Assembly: GCA_947652855.1 (NCBI GenBank)
Contig: CANTEO010000013.1
Span: forward strand, 1 to 49,582
Length of the DNA: 49,582 nt
DNA from: an uncultured Roseburia sp.
GTDB taxonomy: Bacteria > Bacillota > Clostridia > Lachnospirales > Lachnospiraceae
Direction of reading: 5' to 3'
A program made the translations under genes and the position numbers. Under the pieces are notes generated by a model. The model saw only the letters and a program-made list of their open reading frames with translations, was not told the origin of the DNA and searched no databases. Below are positions 39,399 to 47,369 of this stretch, one piece after another (the stretch's first letter is position 1; each line of letters begins with the position of its first letter).

Positions 39399-40178
39399 TT
39401 ATGAGAGGTAATTTCGCATGCTTTTCAGGGCGGATTTTTCCAGGCGGCTGACCTGGGCCTGAGAGATGTGGATTTCTTCCGCGACTTCCATTTGCGTTTT
39501 GCCTTCGAAGAAGCGGAGCTTAATGATGTAGTTTTCGCGTTTGTTCAGGCGCTTCATGGCGTCATTTACGGAGAGGGACTCAATCCAGTTCTCCTCCTTG
39601 TTTTTCTTGTCCTTGACCTGATCCATGACGTAGAGCGTGTCTCCTCCGTCGGTGTAGACCGGGTCATAGAGGGAGAGGGGGCTTTGGATGGCGTCTAAGG
39701 CGAATGCAAGCTCTTCTTTTGGGATGCCGGTGGATTCGGATATGTCCTGAATGGTCGGCTCCTTAAAAGAAGTCTTCGCAAGCTCCTCTTTGGCGTGGAT
39801 GGCTTTGTAGGCGGTGTCCCTAAGGGAGCGGCTGACGCGGATCGAGGATGCGTTGTCCCTTAGGTAGCGGCGGATTTCTCCGATGATCATTGGCACGGCG
39901 TAGGTGGAGAACTTTACCCCGAGCGTGTCGTCGAAATTGTCGATGGATTTGATTAAGCCGATGCAGCCGATCTGGAACAGGTCGTCCACATTTTCGTTGT
40001 TGCCGGAAAAGCGCTTGATGACGCTTAAGACGAGCCGCAAGTTGCCTTTGATGTAGGTTTCCCTGGCGGCGGCGTCGCCAGCTTTAATTTTTTTAAATAA
40101 TTCTTCTTTTTCCTCTTCCTTTAGGATGGGGAGCTTGGATGTGTTCACACCACAGATTTCGACTTTATAGACAGCCAT
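39399..40178 (-). CDS. sigG: Sporulation sigma factor SigG
   Basis: 259 aa from ATG 40178, preceded by GGAGGTCTTCTC. The N-terminus MAVYKVEICGVNTSKLPILK is diagnostic of the late forespore sigma factor. Region 2: NLRLVLSVIKRFSGNNENVD, LFQIGCIGLIKSIDNF; region 3: RYLRDNASSIRVSRSLRDTA; region 4: TQMEVAEEIHISQAQVSRLE. It is on the minus strand, opposite to sigE; in Bacillus the two are co-oriented and adjacent. A longer frame from 40259 lacks an RBS and is rejected. Confidence 0.97.
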   Translation of the reverse strand: MAVYKVEICGVNTSKLPILKEEEKEELFKKIKAGDAAARETYIKGNLRLVLSVIKRFSGNNENVDDLFQIGCIGLIKSIDNFDDTLGVKFSTYAVPMIIGEIRRYLRDNASSIRVSRSLRDTAYKAIHAKEELAKTSFKEPTIQDISESTGIPKEELAFALDAIQSPLSLYDPVYTDGGDTLYVMDQVKDKKNKEENWIESLSVNDAMKRLNKRENYIIKLRFFEGKTQMEVAEEIHISQAQVSRLEKSALKSMRNYLS

Positions 40179-40209
40179 GAGAAGACCTCCAGTTTTTAAG
40201 TAGTATTCT

Positions 40210-40237
40210 GTAACAGTGAGGGAATGGGATCTGTTAC
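40210..40237. repeat. Dispersed inverted-repeat element, copy 2
   Basis: GTAACAG and CTGTTAC, perfect 7-bp arms with a 14-base spacer, 22/28 identical to 30186-30213. It lies in the divergent region between sigG and the next gene and could also be an operator for either. Confidence 0.45.
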
Positions 40238-40301
40238 GTATATGTAAAGTCATTCTCATCTTTGTCTATTTTTATTCATGGGAAAACGAGGTGATAAAAG
40301 G

Positions 40302-40628
40302 ATGAGAGACAGAATTGACGAATTGAATTTTAAGGAAAGATGCGCGCGCAGCATTGTAAAAGGCTATAATGTGCGCTATCTGACAAAAGAAGAGGCGCAG
40401 AAGCAAAAGGACGCGGGCGAAAAAGAGAAAGAGCCGGGCCAGGAGGCGAAGAAGCCAGGCGTTGACGCGGCGTTTCAGGCCGACGAGCGGTATGCGGACA
40501 TCCCCTCGTCCCAGTATGGGACGACGGCCGTGGAGGATCCGGTGACGAAGGAGCAGATTCGGAAAATTTTGGGGGAGCGCAGCACGGACGGCGTGTTTGA
40601 GGCGGCGAAAGGGCTTAGCGGGCAGTGA
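40302..40628 (+). CDS. Small hypothetical protein
   Basis: 108 aa; not recognised. Start ATG 40302 has GAGGTG (40288-40293) at good spacing; the ATG at 40278 has none. The N-terminal part is charged (MRDRIDELNFKERCARSIVK), the middle is Lys/Glu/Pro-rich and likely disordered, and the C-terminus contains the compact stretch RYADIPSSQYGTTAVEDPVT, which looks conserved in style. No membrane segment. It is divergent from sigG and could share its sporulation regulation, but nothing in the sequence shows that. Confidence 0.6.
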   Translation: MRDRIDELNFKERCARSIVKGYNVRYLTKEEAQKQKDAGEKEKEPGQEAKKPGVDAAFQADERYADIPSSQYGTTAVEDPVTKEQIRKILGERSTDGVFEAAKGLSGQ

Positions 40629-40706
40629 CAGGGCAGGATTGGGATGGAAGCCTTTGGAAGTGCCGTCCGGCAATGGGTTTTGGGACAGAGAAAGGAAGTG
40701 GGCAGT

Positions 40707-41267
40707 ATGCCAGCATATAAGATGCAGCCAATATATGATGCGGAAAAAGAATATTTAAGCCTCCCGGAGGATGTCCGGGCGGAGCTGATTGACGGGAATC
40801 TGGTATACTGTCAGGTGGCTCCCTCACGGATTCATCAGGCGATGCTTATGGAGATATCTGCGGTGATTCGAAATTATATCCGGGGGAAGAAGGGGCCGTG
40901 CCGCGTTTATCCGGCCCCATTTTCCGTGAAGCTTAAGGAAGAGAGGCAGACCATCGTGGAGCCGGACATTTCCGTGATCTGCGACCCGGACAAGCTGACG
41001 GATCGCGGCTGCACGGGCGCGCCGGACTGGATTATAGAAATTGCCTCGCCGAGCAATGCCAGGCATGACTATATCCGAAAGCTGGGGCTGTATGCCGACG
41101 CCGGGGTGAGGGAATACTGGATTGTGGATCCGGAACGGGAGAGCGTGCTTGTCTACCGTTTGGGGCAGGAAAGCTTTCAGCTGGAGGCTTATACGTTTCA
41201 GGATCAGGTGAGGGCCGGCATTTATGAGGATTTTTCCATAGATTTTGCGGAATTGGAGTTTGAATGA
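40707..41267 (+). CDS. Uma2/DUF820 family PD-(D/E)XK nuclease-fold protein
   Basis: 186 aa from ATG 40707 (AAAGGAAGT upstream). The core reads RAELIDGNLVY, then VEPDISVICDPDKLT and DWIIEIASPSN, which matches the Uma2 family: acidic D and ExxxPS-type residues of a restriction-endonuclease fold, and the C-terminal YADAGVREYWIVDPE. Uma2 proteins are abundant in cyanobacteria and found in many bacteria as single genes; activity is mostly unproven. An upstream in-frame start at 40644 lacks support. Confidence 0.85.
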   Translation: MPAYKMQPIYDAEKEYLSLPEDVRAELIDGNLVYCQVAPSRIHQAMLMEISAVIRNYIRGKKGPCRVYPAPFSVKLKEERQTIVEPDISVICDPDKLTDRGCTGAPDWIIEIASPSNARHDYIRKLGLYADAGVREYWIVDPERESVLVYRLGQESFQLEAYTFQDQVRAGIYEDFSIDFAELEFE

Positions 41268-41322
41268 GAAAAAGCGGCTTTGCGTTAACCGCGGGCCGCA
41301 TTGAGATGAGAGAGGCAGACAA

Positions 41323-42198
41323 ATGAGGATATCAGAGATTTTAAGCAGCGATAAGGTAGGGATTTCCTGTGAGCTTTTCCCGCCCAAACGGGGGAGCCAG
41401 CTTGAGAATGCGAAGGAAGTCGTAAGGGAGATGGCAGGGCTTAGCCCTTCTTATATGAGCGTCACGTATGGCGCGACGGGAGGCACGAGTGAGTACACAG
41501 TGGATCTGGCGGATGAGATCAAGAATGGCTGCCATATCCCCGCGCTTGCGCACTTGACCTGCGCATCCTCCACGAAGGAGAAGGTGCGTTCCGTCATTGC
41601 GCAGTTAAAGGAGAAGGGGATTGAGAACATCCTTGCGCTGCGTGGGGACATCCCTGCGGAGGCGGATTTTCCGCTGCCCAATCAGTATCGCTATGCAAGC
41701 GAGCTGATTTACGATATTAAGAGCCAGGGGGATTTCTGCATTGGCGGCGCCTGCTACCCGGAGGGACATCCCGAGGCGGCCACGATGGAGGAGGATCTGG
41801 ATCATCTGAAGGAAAAAGTGGAGGCGGGATGCGACTTCTTGACGACTCAGATGTTTTTTGACAATAATATTTACTATAATTTTATGTATAAGGCGTTAAG
41901 GAAGGGCATTCATGTCCCGGTCGTCGCGGGGATCATGCCGGTGACGAACAGCGGGCAGGTGAAGAAGATCATCGCCCTGTCTGGAAATATGGTCCCGCCG
42001 CGCTTTAAGGCGATTGTGGATCGGTTTGGGGACAGCAAGGCGGCGATGCGCCAGGCAGGGATTGCGTATGCCACGGAGCAGATCATTGACCTGATTGCGA
42101 ACGGCGTAAGCCATGTGCATATTTACACGATGAATAAGCCGGACGTGGCCGGGGAAATTTTAAATAACCTCTCTGAAATTTATGTGAGGGGACGCTAG
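41323..42198 (+). CDS. metF: 5,10-methylenetetrahydrofolate reductase
   Basis: 291 aa. A FAD-dependent TIM-barrel enzyme reducing methylene-THF to methyl-THF, for methionine synthesis or, in acetogens, the Wood-Ljungdahl methyl branch. Hallmarks: SCELFPPKRG, SVTYGATGGT, HLTCASSTKEKV, ILALRGDIP and GACYPEGHPEA. It stands alone here, with no methionine or acetogenesis genes adjacent, so the pathway context remains open. Confidence 0.95.
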   Translation: MRISEILSSDKVGISCELFPPKRGSQLENAKEVVREMAGLSPSYMSVTYGATGGTSEYTVDLADEIKNGCHIPALAHLTCASSTKEKVRSVIAQLKEKGIENILALRGDIPAEADFPLPNQYRYASELIYDIKSQGDFCIGGACYPEGHPEAATMEEDLDHLKEKVEAGCDFLTTQMFFDNNIYYNFMYKALRKGIHVPVVAGIMPVTNSGQVKKIIALSGNMVPPRFKAIVDRFGDSKAAMRQAGIAYATEQIIDLIANGVSHVHIYTMNKPDVAGEILNNLSEIYVRGR

Positions 42199-42235
42199 GG
42201 CGTGCTGAGAAGCCATTTACTCTCTAGCGTTTTGC
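42193..42235 (+). terminator. metF terminator
   Basis: CGCTAG (42194-42199) pairs with CTAGCG (~42225-42230), with an inner GGC/GCC stem, followed by TTTTG. It overlaps the metF stop codon region. Confidence 0.5.
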
Positions 42236-42305
42236 CGGATGCTCTTCCCAGGCTCTGGCGCGTCGCTTTTAGCCCAGGCAGATGTGCCGGATGGGCGCCG
42301 CGTTT

Positions 42306-43691
42306 TTAGCGCAGCCTTTTTTTCCATAAGATCCTTACGGACAGGACGGAGGTTAAGACCTGGCTTACGAGCATCCCGGTTAAGTAGGCTTTCAGGCCAT
42401 ACAGCGGGATGAGGGCGTAGACGAAGAAGATCCGCACCAGGCAGCCTAAGAGGTTTAAGGCGAACGGGTATCCCGGCATCCCAAGCCCATGCATGATGCT
42501 GGAGAGGATGGAGGAAAGGAACAAAAACGGGCAGATGAAGCTTAGCAAGCAGATGAATTTCCCGGCCAGGGCGTTGCCAAACAGGACGCTGCCAATCCAG
42601 TCCCCGCCAAACCAAAGGCTGACGGTGCAAAGGGAGCCTAACAGCAGGCAGCCGAAGATCGTCCGGTAAATGGTGAGGCTGATTTTCTTCGCGTCGTTTC
42701 GGCTGTCGGCTTCCGAGATGAACGGAAGGATCATGACAGAGACGGAATTGGTGAATACGGTGGGGAATGTGACGATGGACAGCGCCATCCCGGTCAGCAC
42801 GCCGTAGACGCCGAGCGCGTCGGACTGGCTGTAGCCGAATTGGCAGAGCCTTGAGGGGATCAGGATGGACTCAAAGCTTGCGAATAAGGTGAGCGCCAGG
42901 CGGTTCATGCTAAGCGGCACGGAGTAGGTGAGCAGTTTTTTTCCGGGTGAGGAGACCCGAAAGTGATTCGCGGGATGCGCTTCTTGCGCCTGGCCCCGCT
43001 TTTTTTTGCCCCATTCCCCAGAGGAGATCAGAAGGGATGTGGCGCAGAACAAAGTGGCCCCGGCCTCGCCGAACACCAGTCCCCAAACGGCGATGGAGAC
43101 GTCAATGGGCTTTCCCTGCTCTAACTGGATTTGATAGATGAGGAACACAAAAATTACGCGGACAAACTGCTCAATAAAGGAGGATGCGGCAGGGATGCCC
43201 GCTTTTTTTTTGCCGTAATAATACCCATGAATGCACGAGTGGAACGACGCCAGGGGGATTGAGAGGGCAAGGATGGGGATTAACGGCTCGCACCTTGGCT
43301 CAAGCAATATATTTGCCGCGATAAAAGACGAATAACGGAATAAAATCAGCATGGCCCCTATGGAAAGCAGGCTGGAGAGCAACAGGCCAAAGCGCAGGAG
43401 GCGTTTTGGCGCGGATGGGTCGCGTTCTTTGTATTCCGCGACGAATTTGGACAGCGACGTGCTGATGCCGGAGACGGTAATGGCAAAGCAGATGGTGGAA
43501 ATTGGAAAAATGAGCTGGTAGATGCCAAGTCCCTCTGCACCAATTGTACGGGATAGGAATATCCTATAGAAGAAGCCTATGATTTTGCTTAAGATGCCGG
43601 CAAAAGAAAGCAGCAGCGTGCCAAAAACGACGGGGTTTTTGAGTTTGTTCTGGATCTTCACGAAATCACCATTAAGGATGGGTTTGTGCAT
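42306..43691 (-). CDS. SpoVB/MATE-like polysaccharide (lipid) flippase
   Basis: 461 aa with 12-14 predicted membrane helices and the N-terminal pattern GTLLLSFAGILSKIIGFFYR followed by IGAEGLGIYQLIFPISTICF, typical of the SpoVB/MurJ2 branch of the MOP superfamily. These proteins flip lipid II or other lipid-linked saccharides; SpoVB is needed for the spore cortex. Start ATG 43691 has no good RBS; a GTG at 43661 (VKIQNKLKNPVVF) is an alternative. It is divergent from the cysteine desulfurase, with 23 bp between starts. Confidence 0.88.
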   Translation of the reverse strand: MHKPILNGDFVKIQNKLKNPVVFGTLLLSFAGILSKIIGFFYRIFLSRTIGAEGLGIYQLIFPISTICFAITVSGISTSLSKFVAEYKERDPSAPKRLLRFGLLLSSLLSIGAMLILFRYSSFIAANILLEPRCEPLIPILALSIPLASFHSCIHGYYYGKKKAGIPAASSFIEQFVRVIFVFLIYQIQLEQGKPIDVSIAVWGLVFGEAGATLFCATSLLISSGEWGKKKRGQAQEAHPANHFRVSSPGKKLLTYSVPLSMNRLALTLFASFESILIPSRLCQFGYSQSDALGVYGVLTGMALSIVTFPTVFTNSVSVMILPFISEADSRNDAKKISLTIYRTIFGCLLLGSLCTVSLWFGGDWIGSVLFGNALAGKFICLLSFICPFLFLSSILSSIMHGLGMPGYPFALNLLGCLVRIFFVYALIPLYGLKAYLTGMLVSQVLTSVLSVRILWKKRLR

Positions 43692-43714
43692 TATATGAGG
43701 AATGGAGTGTAAAA

Positions 43715-44875
43715 ATGAGTAGGATGATTTATTTAGATCATGCGGCGACCACGAAGACGATGCCGGAGGCCGCGGAGGCGATGGAGCCTTATTTGGAGGT
43801 TTATTACGGGAATCCGTCTACCATTTATGAGTTTGGGGAAAAGAGCAGGGAGGCGATAGAGCATTCCAGGGAGGTTATTGCCCGCACTATCCATGCCAGG
43901 CCGGAGGAGATTTTTTTTACTTCCGGCGGGACGGAGTCGGACAACTGGGCGTTAAAAGAGGCAGTGCATCTGCATGAAAGGATGCATGGCAAAAAAGGCG
44001 GCATCTTGACGACGCCAGTGGAGCATCATGCGGTGTTAAATAGCTGCGAGGAGCTAAAGCAGATGGGCTGCGGCATTTCCTACCTAAGCGTGGACGCTAC
44101 GGGCCGGGTCATCCTTTCGGACGCGGAGCGGGCCATCATGGAAAGTGATGACGCGTGCCTTTTGTCCGTGATGTACGCCAACAATGAGATTGGGACGGTG
44201 GAGCCGATTGATGAGCTGGGCAGGATGGCGAGACGGCGCCGCATCATTTTCCATACGGATGCGGTGCAGGCGTATGGGCATCTGCCCATTCATGTGCAGC
44301 GGGAAAATATTGATATGCTAAGCGCCAGCGCGCATAAATTCGGCGGGCCAAAAGGGGTGGGCTTTCTCTATATCCGCAGTGAGATTAACCTTCCGGCGTT
44401 TGTCCATGGCGGGGCGCAGGAGAGCAACCGCAGGGCGGGGACGGAAAATGTGCCGGGCATTGTGGGCATGGGAAAGGCGGCGGAGCTTGCGCACCGCAGG
44501 ATGCGCATGGAGCGGCAGAGGGTGCGCTATCTAAGGGACTACCTTGCGCACCGCATTCTGCAGGAAATCCCAGACGTGATGATGACGGGGAACCGGAAGT
44601 TCCGTCTTGCAAACAACGCCAGCTTCTGCTTTAAGGGAATCACCGGGGAGGCCGCCGCGATCCTCCTGGACACCCAGGGGATTTGCGTCTCGTCCGGATC
44701 GGCCTGCTCGACGGGGAGCCTAGAGGATTCCCATGTGCTTACGGCGGTCGGCCTTGGGGGAGAATGGGCGCAGGGCGAGCTCCGCTTCACGTTGGGGCCG
44801 GAAAACACGAAGGAAGAAATGGATTACGTGGCGGAAAAGGTGAAGTATGTCGTCGCGGACATGAGAGGGGCTTGA
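43715..44875 (+). CDS. NifS/IscS-like cysteine desulfurase
   Basis: A 386-aa PLP enzyme that mobilises sulfur from cysteine. N-terminal YLDHAATTKTMPEA and NPSTIYEFG; PLP lysine in SASAHKFGGPKG; catalytic cysteine in the loop VSSGSACSTGS (class I type). No IscU, ThiI or MnmA gene is adjacent, so the acceptor (Fe-S, thiouridine or other) is unknown. A strong promoter begins inside its last codons. Confidence 0.95.
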   Translation: MSRMIYLDHAATTKTMPEAAEAMEPYLEVYYGNPSTIYEFGEKSREAIEHSREVIARTIHARPEEIFFTSGGTESDNWALKEAVHLHERMHGKKGGILTTPVEHHAVLNSCEELKQMGCGISYLSVDATGRVILSDAERAIMESDDACLLSVMYANNEIGTVEPIDELGRMARRRRIIFHTDAVQAYGHLPIHVQRENIDMLSASAHKFGGPKGVGFLYIRSEINLPAFVHGGAQESNRRAGTENVPGIVGMGKAAELAHRRMRMERQRVRYLRDYLAHRILQEIPDVMMTGNRKFRLANNASFCFKGITGEAAAILLDTQGICVSSGSACSTGSLEDSHVLTAVGLGGEWAQGELRFTLGPENTKEEMDYVAEKVKYVVADMRGA

Positions 44876-44901
44876 CAAGCGGCTGTTTTGCGGGATATAA
44901 T
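44872..44901 (+). promoter_or_regulatory. Near-consensus sigma-A promoter at the end of the desulfurase gene
   Basis: TTGACA (44872-44877), 18 bp, TATAAT (44896-44901). Both hexamers are perfect. The -35 overlaps the desulfurase stop codon. Confidence 0.85.
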
Positions 44902-44929
44902 AGACAAAATATTTTTAGGAGGACTTTGG

Positions 44930-44968
44930 ATGTTAATTGCGATTGTAATGGAGCGGGCTGCAAAATAA
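44930..44968 (+). CDS. Possible 12-aa leader peptide
   Basis: AGGAGG (44917-44922) lies 7 bp before ATG 44930; the ORF reads MLIAIVMERAAK then TAA. The initiation signal is better than that of most long genes in this window, but at this length coding cannot be told from chance. It could be a translated leader governing the downstream terminator. Confidence 0.25.
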   Translation: MLIAIVMERAAK

Positions 44969-45100
44969 ATATTGCAGGGAGACGATGGTTTTACGGTATC
45001 CGTCTGCCCATTTGCCGATGGCGTTTGCCGTTGGCAGTTTCGCCTTACAATTGCTGCATATTATGGAATGCGTGGAGGAAGACCGTGCATGATAGAGAGG

Positions 45101-45145
45101 AAACCATGGTAGCTATGCTTTTTTTGGCTGCCATGGTTTTTTTGC
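45101..45145 (+). terminator. Strong terminator before the MutS2-like gene
   Basis: AAACCATGGTAGC (45101-45113) pairs with GCTGCCATGGTTT (45127-45139), one G-U, followed by more T. The loop itself contains TTTTTTT. Confidence 0.88.
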
Positions 45146-45221
45146 GCTGCAAGGCAGGGAGCGGATGAGAGGCCGGAGATGGAGGAGCAGACAGGGAACG
45201 GTTGGAAAGGAAGGGTTTGAA

Positions 45222-47123
45222 ATGAAGACAGAGCAGCAGATAGAATTTGACAAAATAAAAGAACGATGGGCGCTCCTTGCCGTCACAGACTGGGCAAAAG
45301 AGAAGATTTTGGGCATGGATGTGATATTGGAGGAGGGCGCGCTGAAAAAACAGCTGAAAGACACGACGGACAGCAGGAAGCTTTTGGAGCTTTTGGGCAC
45401 GCCGCCGCTGCAGGACGTGACGGGGATAAAGGAGGTCCTGGCGGCTGCGGAAAAAGGAGGATGCCTTTTCGTTGAGCAGCTTGAGCAGCTTGGCCAGGCG
45501 CTGGCTGCCGTCAGCCGGCTGAAGGGATATTTGAGGAAAGGGAAATTATATGAAAATTCCACCGCCTATTATGAGGAGAGCCTGATCGAGATGGAGGAGC
45601 TTCGGGAGGAGATTTACCGGACAATTAGAAACGGCGCAGTGGATGATTACGCCACGAAGGAGCTGCTGCAGATCAGGGGAAGGATCGCAAAATGCGAGGA
45701 GCAGATGCGGCAGAAGGCGGAGCAGGCCATGCGCGCCGGCCGGGAGTGCATGGCGGACAGCTTTTGCACGGTTCGGAACGGGAGGATTTGCGTGCCTGTC
45801 AAAAAGGAGTGCAGGGGCAAGGTGCCTGGCAGCGTAATTGACGCGTCCTCGAGCGGGAATACGCTGTTCATTGAGCCGGCGGGCGTAAAGAGGCATTCTG
45901 AGGAGCTGCAGCTTTTGAAAATAAACGAGGAAAATGAGGTTTACCGCATTTTGTATACGCTGACCGCTATGGCCGCAGATTCGGCTGAGAGGATGGCCGG
46001 GAATATCATGGCAATGGAGAAGCTGGATTTCTTGTTTTCGAAAGGGAAGCTGAGCATAGATATGGACGCGGTGGAGCCGTCCGTCAACCTGGAGCGGAGA
46101 ATTGCGCTCAAAGGGGCCAGGCATCCTTTGATGGAGCGGGACAAAAATGTGCCGTTGCAGTTTGAGATGGGGAAAGGCATTCAGGGAATCGTCATTACCG
46201 GCCCAAACACAGGGGGAAAGACGGTGGCGATTAAGACGGTCATGCTTTGCTGCATGATGGCGCAATGCGGCCTTCATGTGACTTGCGAAGAAGCGGACGT
46301 CTGCATGAACGGCGCGTACCTTACTGACATCGGGGACGGCCAGGATATGGCGGAGAATTTATCTACGTTTTCCGCGCATATCAAAAATGTGCTTGACGCG
46401 CTAAGCAGGGCCAATCAGGAGAGCCTTGTAATTTTGGATGAGCTTGGATCGGGGACGGATCCGTTGGAAGGCATGGGGATTGCGGTCGCGATTTTGGAGG
46501 AGCTTCGTAGGAGCGGCGCGCTGTTTTTGGTTACGACGCATTACCCGCAGGTGAAGGAATATGCCGAACAGACGAAAGGGATTGTAAACGCGAGGATGAC
46601 GTTTGACAGGGAGACGCTTCGGCCGACGTATCAGATGGTGATTGGGGAGGCGGGGGAAAGCTGCGCATTTTATATAGCGGAAAAGCTTGGGATGCCCAAA
46701 GCGATGCTGCAGGTTGCCATTCGCGCCGCGTATGGCGGAAAGGCGGCGGAAGATTTTGCGTATCAGCCGGACGGGCCTGCGGCCGGCCCAAAGGAAGGAA
46801 TGCGGATTTCCCGGGTCAAAAAGAAAAAAAGCAGCCAGCTTTTTGGAGAGAAGTGGAAGAGAGGGGACAGCGTGCTTGTTTACCCGGAGAAGAAAATTGG
46901 GATTGTCTGTGAGCCGGCGAATGAGAAGGGCGTCTTAAGGGTGCAGCTTCCCGGCAGAAAAATCTGGATCAACCATAAGCGAGTGAAGCTTCACGTGGCG
47001 GCGTCAGAGCTTTATCAGGAGGATTACGATTTTTCCATTGTCTTTGACACGGCAGAGCACAGGAAAATCCGGCATGACATGGGCAGGAAGTACACAAAAG
47101 AAGTGATTTGCCAGGACGAATAG
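45222..47123 (+). CDS. MutS2-like ATPase lacking the Smr domain
   Basis: 633 aa from ATG 45222 (AAGGAAGG upstream; an in-frame ATG at 45165 has no RBS). N-terminal helical lever/clamp region (~1-280), then the MutS ATPase: GPNTGGKTVAIKT (Walker A), STFSAHIKNV and LVILDELGSGTDP (Walker B), and VTTHYPQVKEYA. A KOW-like stretch follows (RGDSVLVYPEKKIGIVCEPA). Standard MutS2 (~780 aa) then has an Smr nuclease domain; here the protein ends after only ~45 more residues (FSIVFDTAEHRKIRHDMGRK). Such proteins may rescue collided ribosomes or act on recombination intermediates; which applies is open. Confidence 0.88.
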   Translation: MKTEQQIEFDKIKERWALLAVTDWAKEKILGMDVILEEGALKKQLKDTTDSRKLLELLGTPPLQDVTGIKEVLAAAEKGGCLFVEQLEQLGQALAAVSRLKGYLRKGKLYENSTAYYEESLIEMEELREEIYRTIRNGAVDDYATKELLQIRGRIAKCEEQMRQKAEQAMRAGRECMADSFCTVRNGRICVPVKKECRGKVPGSVIDASSSGNTLFIEPAGVKRHSEELQLLKINEENEVYRILYTLTAMAADSAERMAGNIMAMEKLDFLFSKGKLSIDMDAVEPSVNLERRIALKGARHPLMERDKNVPLQFEMGKGIQGIVITGPNTGGKTVAIKTVMLCCMMAQCGLHVTCEEADVCMNGAYLTDIGDGQDMAENLSTFSAHIKNVLDALSRANQESLVILDELGSGTDPLEGMGIAVAILEELRRSGALFLVTTHYPQVKEYAEQTKGIVNARMTFDRETLRPTYQMVIGEAGESCAFYIAEKLGMPKAMLQVAIRAAYGGKAAEDFAYQPDGPAAGPKEGMRISRVKKKKSSQLFGEKWKRGDSVLVYPEKKIGIVCEPANEKGVLRVQLPGRKIWINHKRVKLHVAASELYQEDYDFSIVFDTAEHRKIRHDMGRKYTKEVICQDE

Positions 47124-47220
47124 ATAAGAGCGGGGGATTTGGAGTCGTTTTGGCTGTGCGTAAGCCTGGATTTTTGGTGCGCTTTTGGAAAGTCAAATTG
47201 GCAGTTATGCTTCAAAACAC

Positions 47221-47249
47221 TTGCAAATAGGGCATAGTTATGCTATCAT
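47221..47249 (+). promoter_or_regulatory. Sigma-A promoter of rpsB-tsf
   Basis: TTGCAA (47221-47226), 17 bp, TATCAT (47244-47249). Confidence 0.6.
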
Positions 47250-47255
47250 TTGATA

Positions 47256-47366
47256 GGTTTGGCGACTGCCAAAGCAGCAAACACGTATGCGGATGATGGA
47301 ACAGGTGCCGGAGACGGTGTTTCAGGAGAAGAAGCATATGGAAGACAACAACCAACAGGAGGTAAG
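47256..47366 (+). promoter_or_regulatory. rpsB 5' leader
   Basis: About 110 nt between promoter and RBS, with a TTTGGC-GACT-GCCAAA hairpin (47258-47273) and a GTGCCGGAGACGGTG stretch. S2-binding leaders controlling rpsB-tsf are known in several bacteria; this one is a candidate only. Confidence 0.35.
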
Positions 47367-47369
47367 GAA

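Larger units (their letters stand above)
44908..45145 (+). ncRNA. Orphan ~240-nt transcription unit: small RNA or attenuator leader
   Basis: Lies between a perfect sigma-A promoter and a strong terminator. It can form GGAGACG/CGTCTGCC (from ~44981) and TGCCGTTGGCA (~45048) hairpins. It contains an excellent RBS with a 12-codon ORF. It matches no riboswitch, 6S, SRP, RNase P or tmRNA pattern I could recall. Either a discrete small RNA, a peptide gene, or an attenuated leader of the MutS2-like gene downstream. Confidence 0.4.

Noticed and set aside
44683..45168. 161-aa plus-strand ORF overlapping the end of the desulfurase gene
   Set aside because: It is a shifted frame of the desulfurase that continues through the promoter and terminator. 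A short CDCNGAGC stretch in it looks faintly like DUF1540 but has no start of its own.
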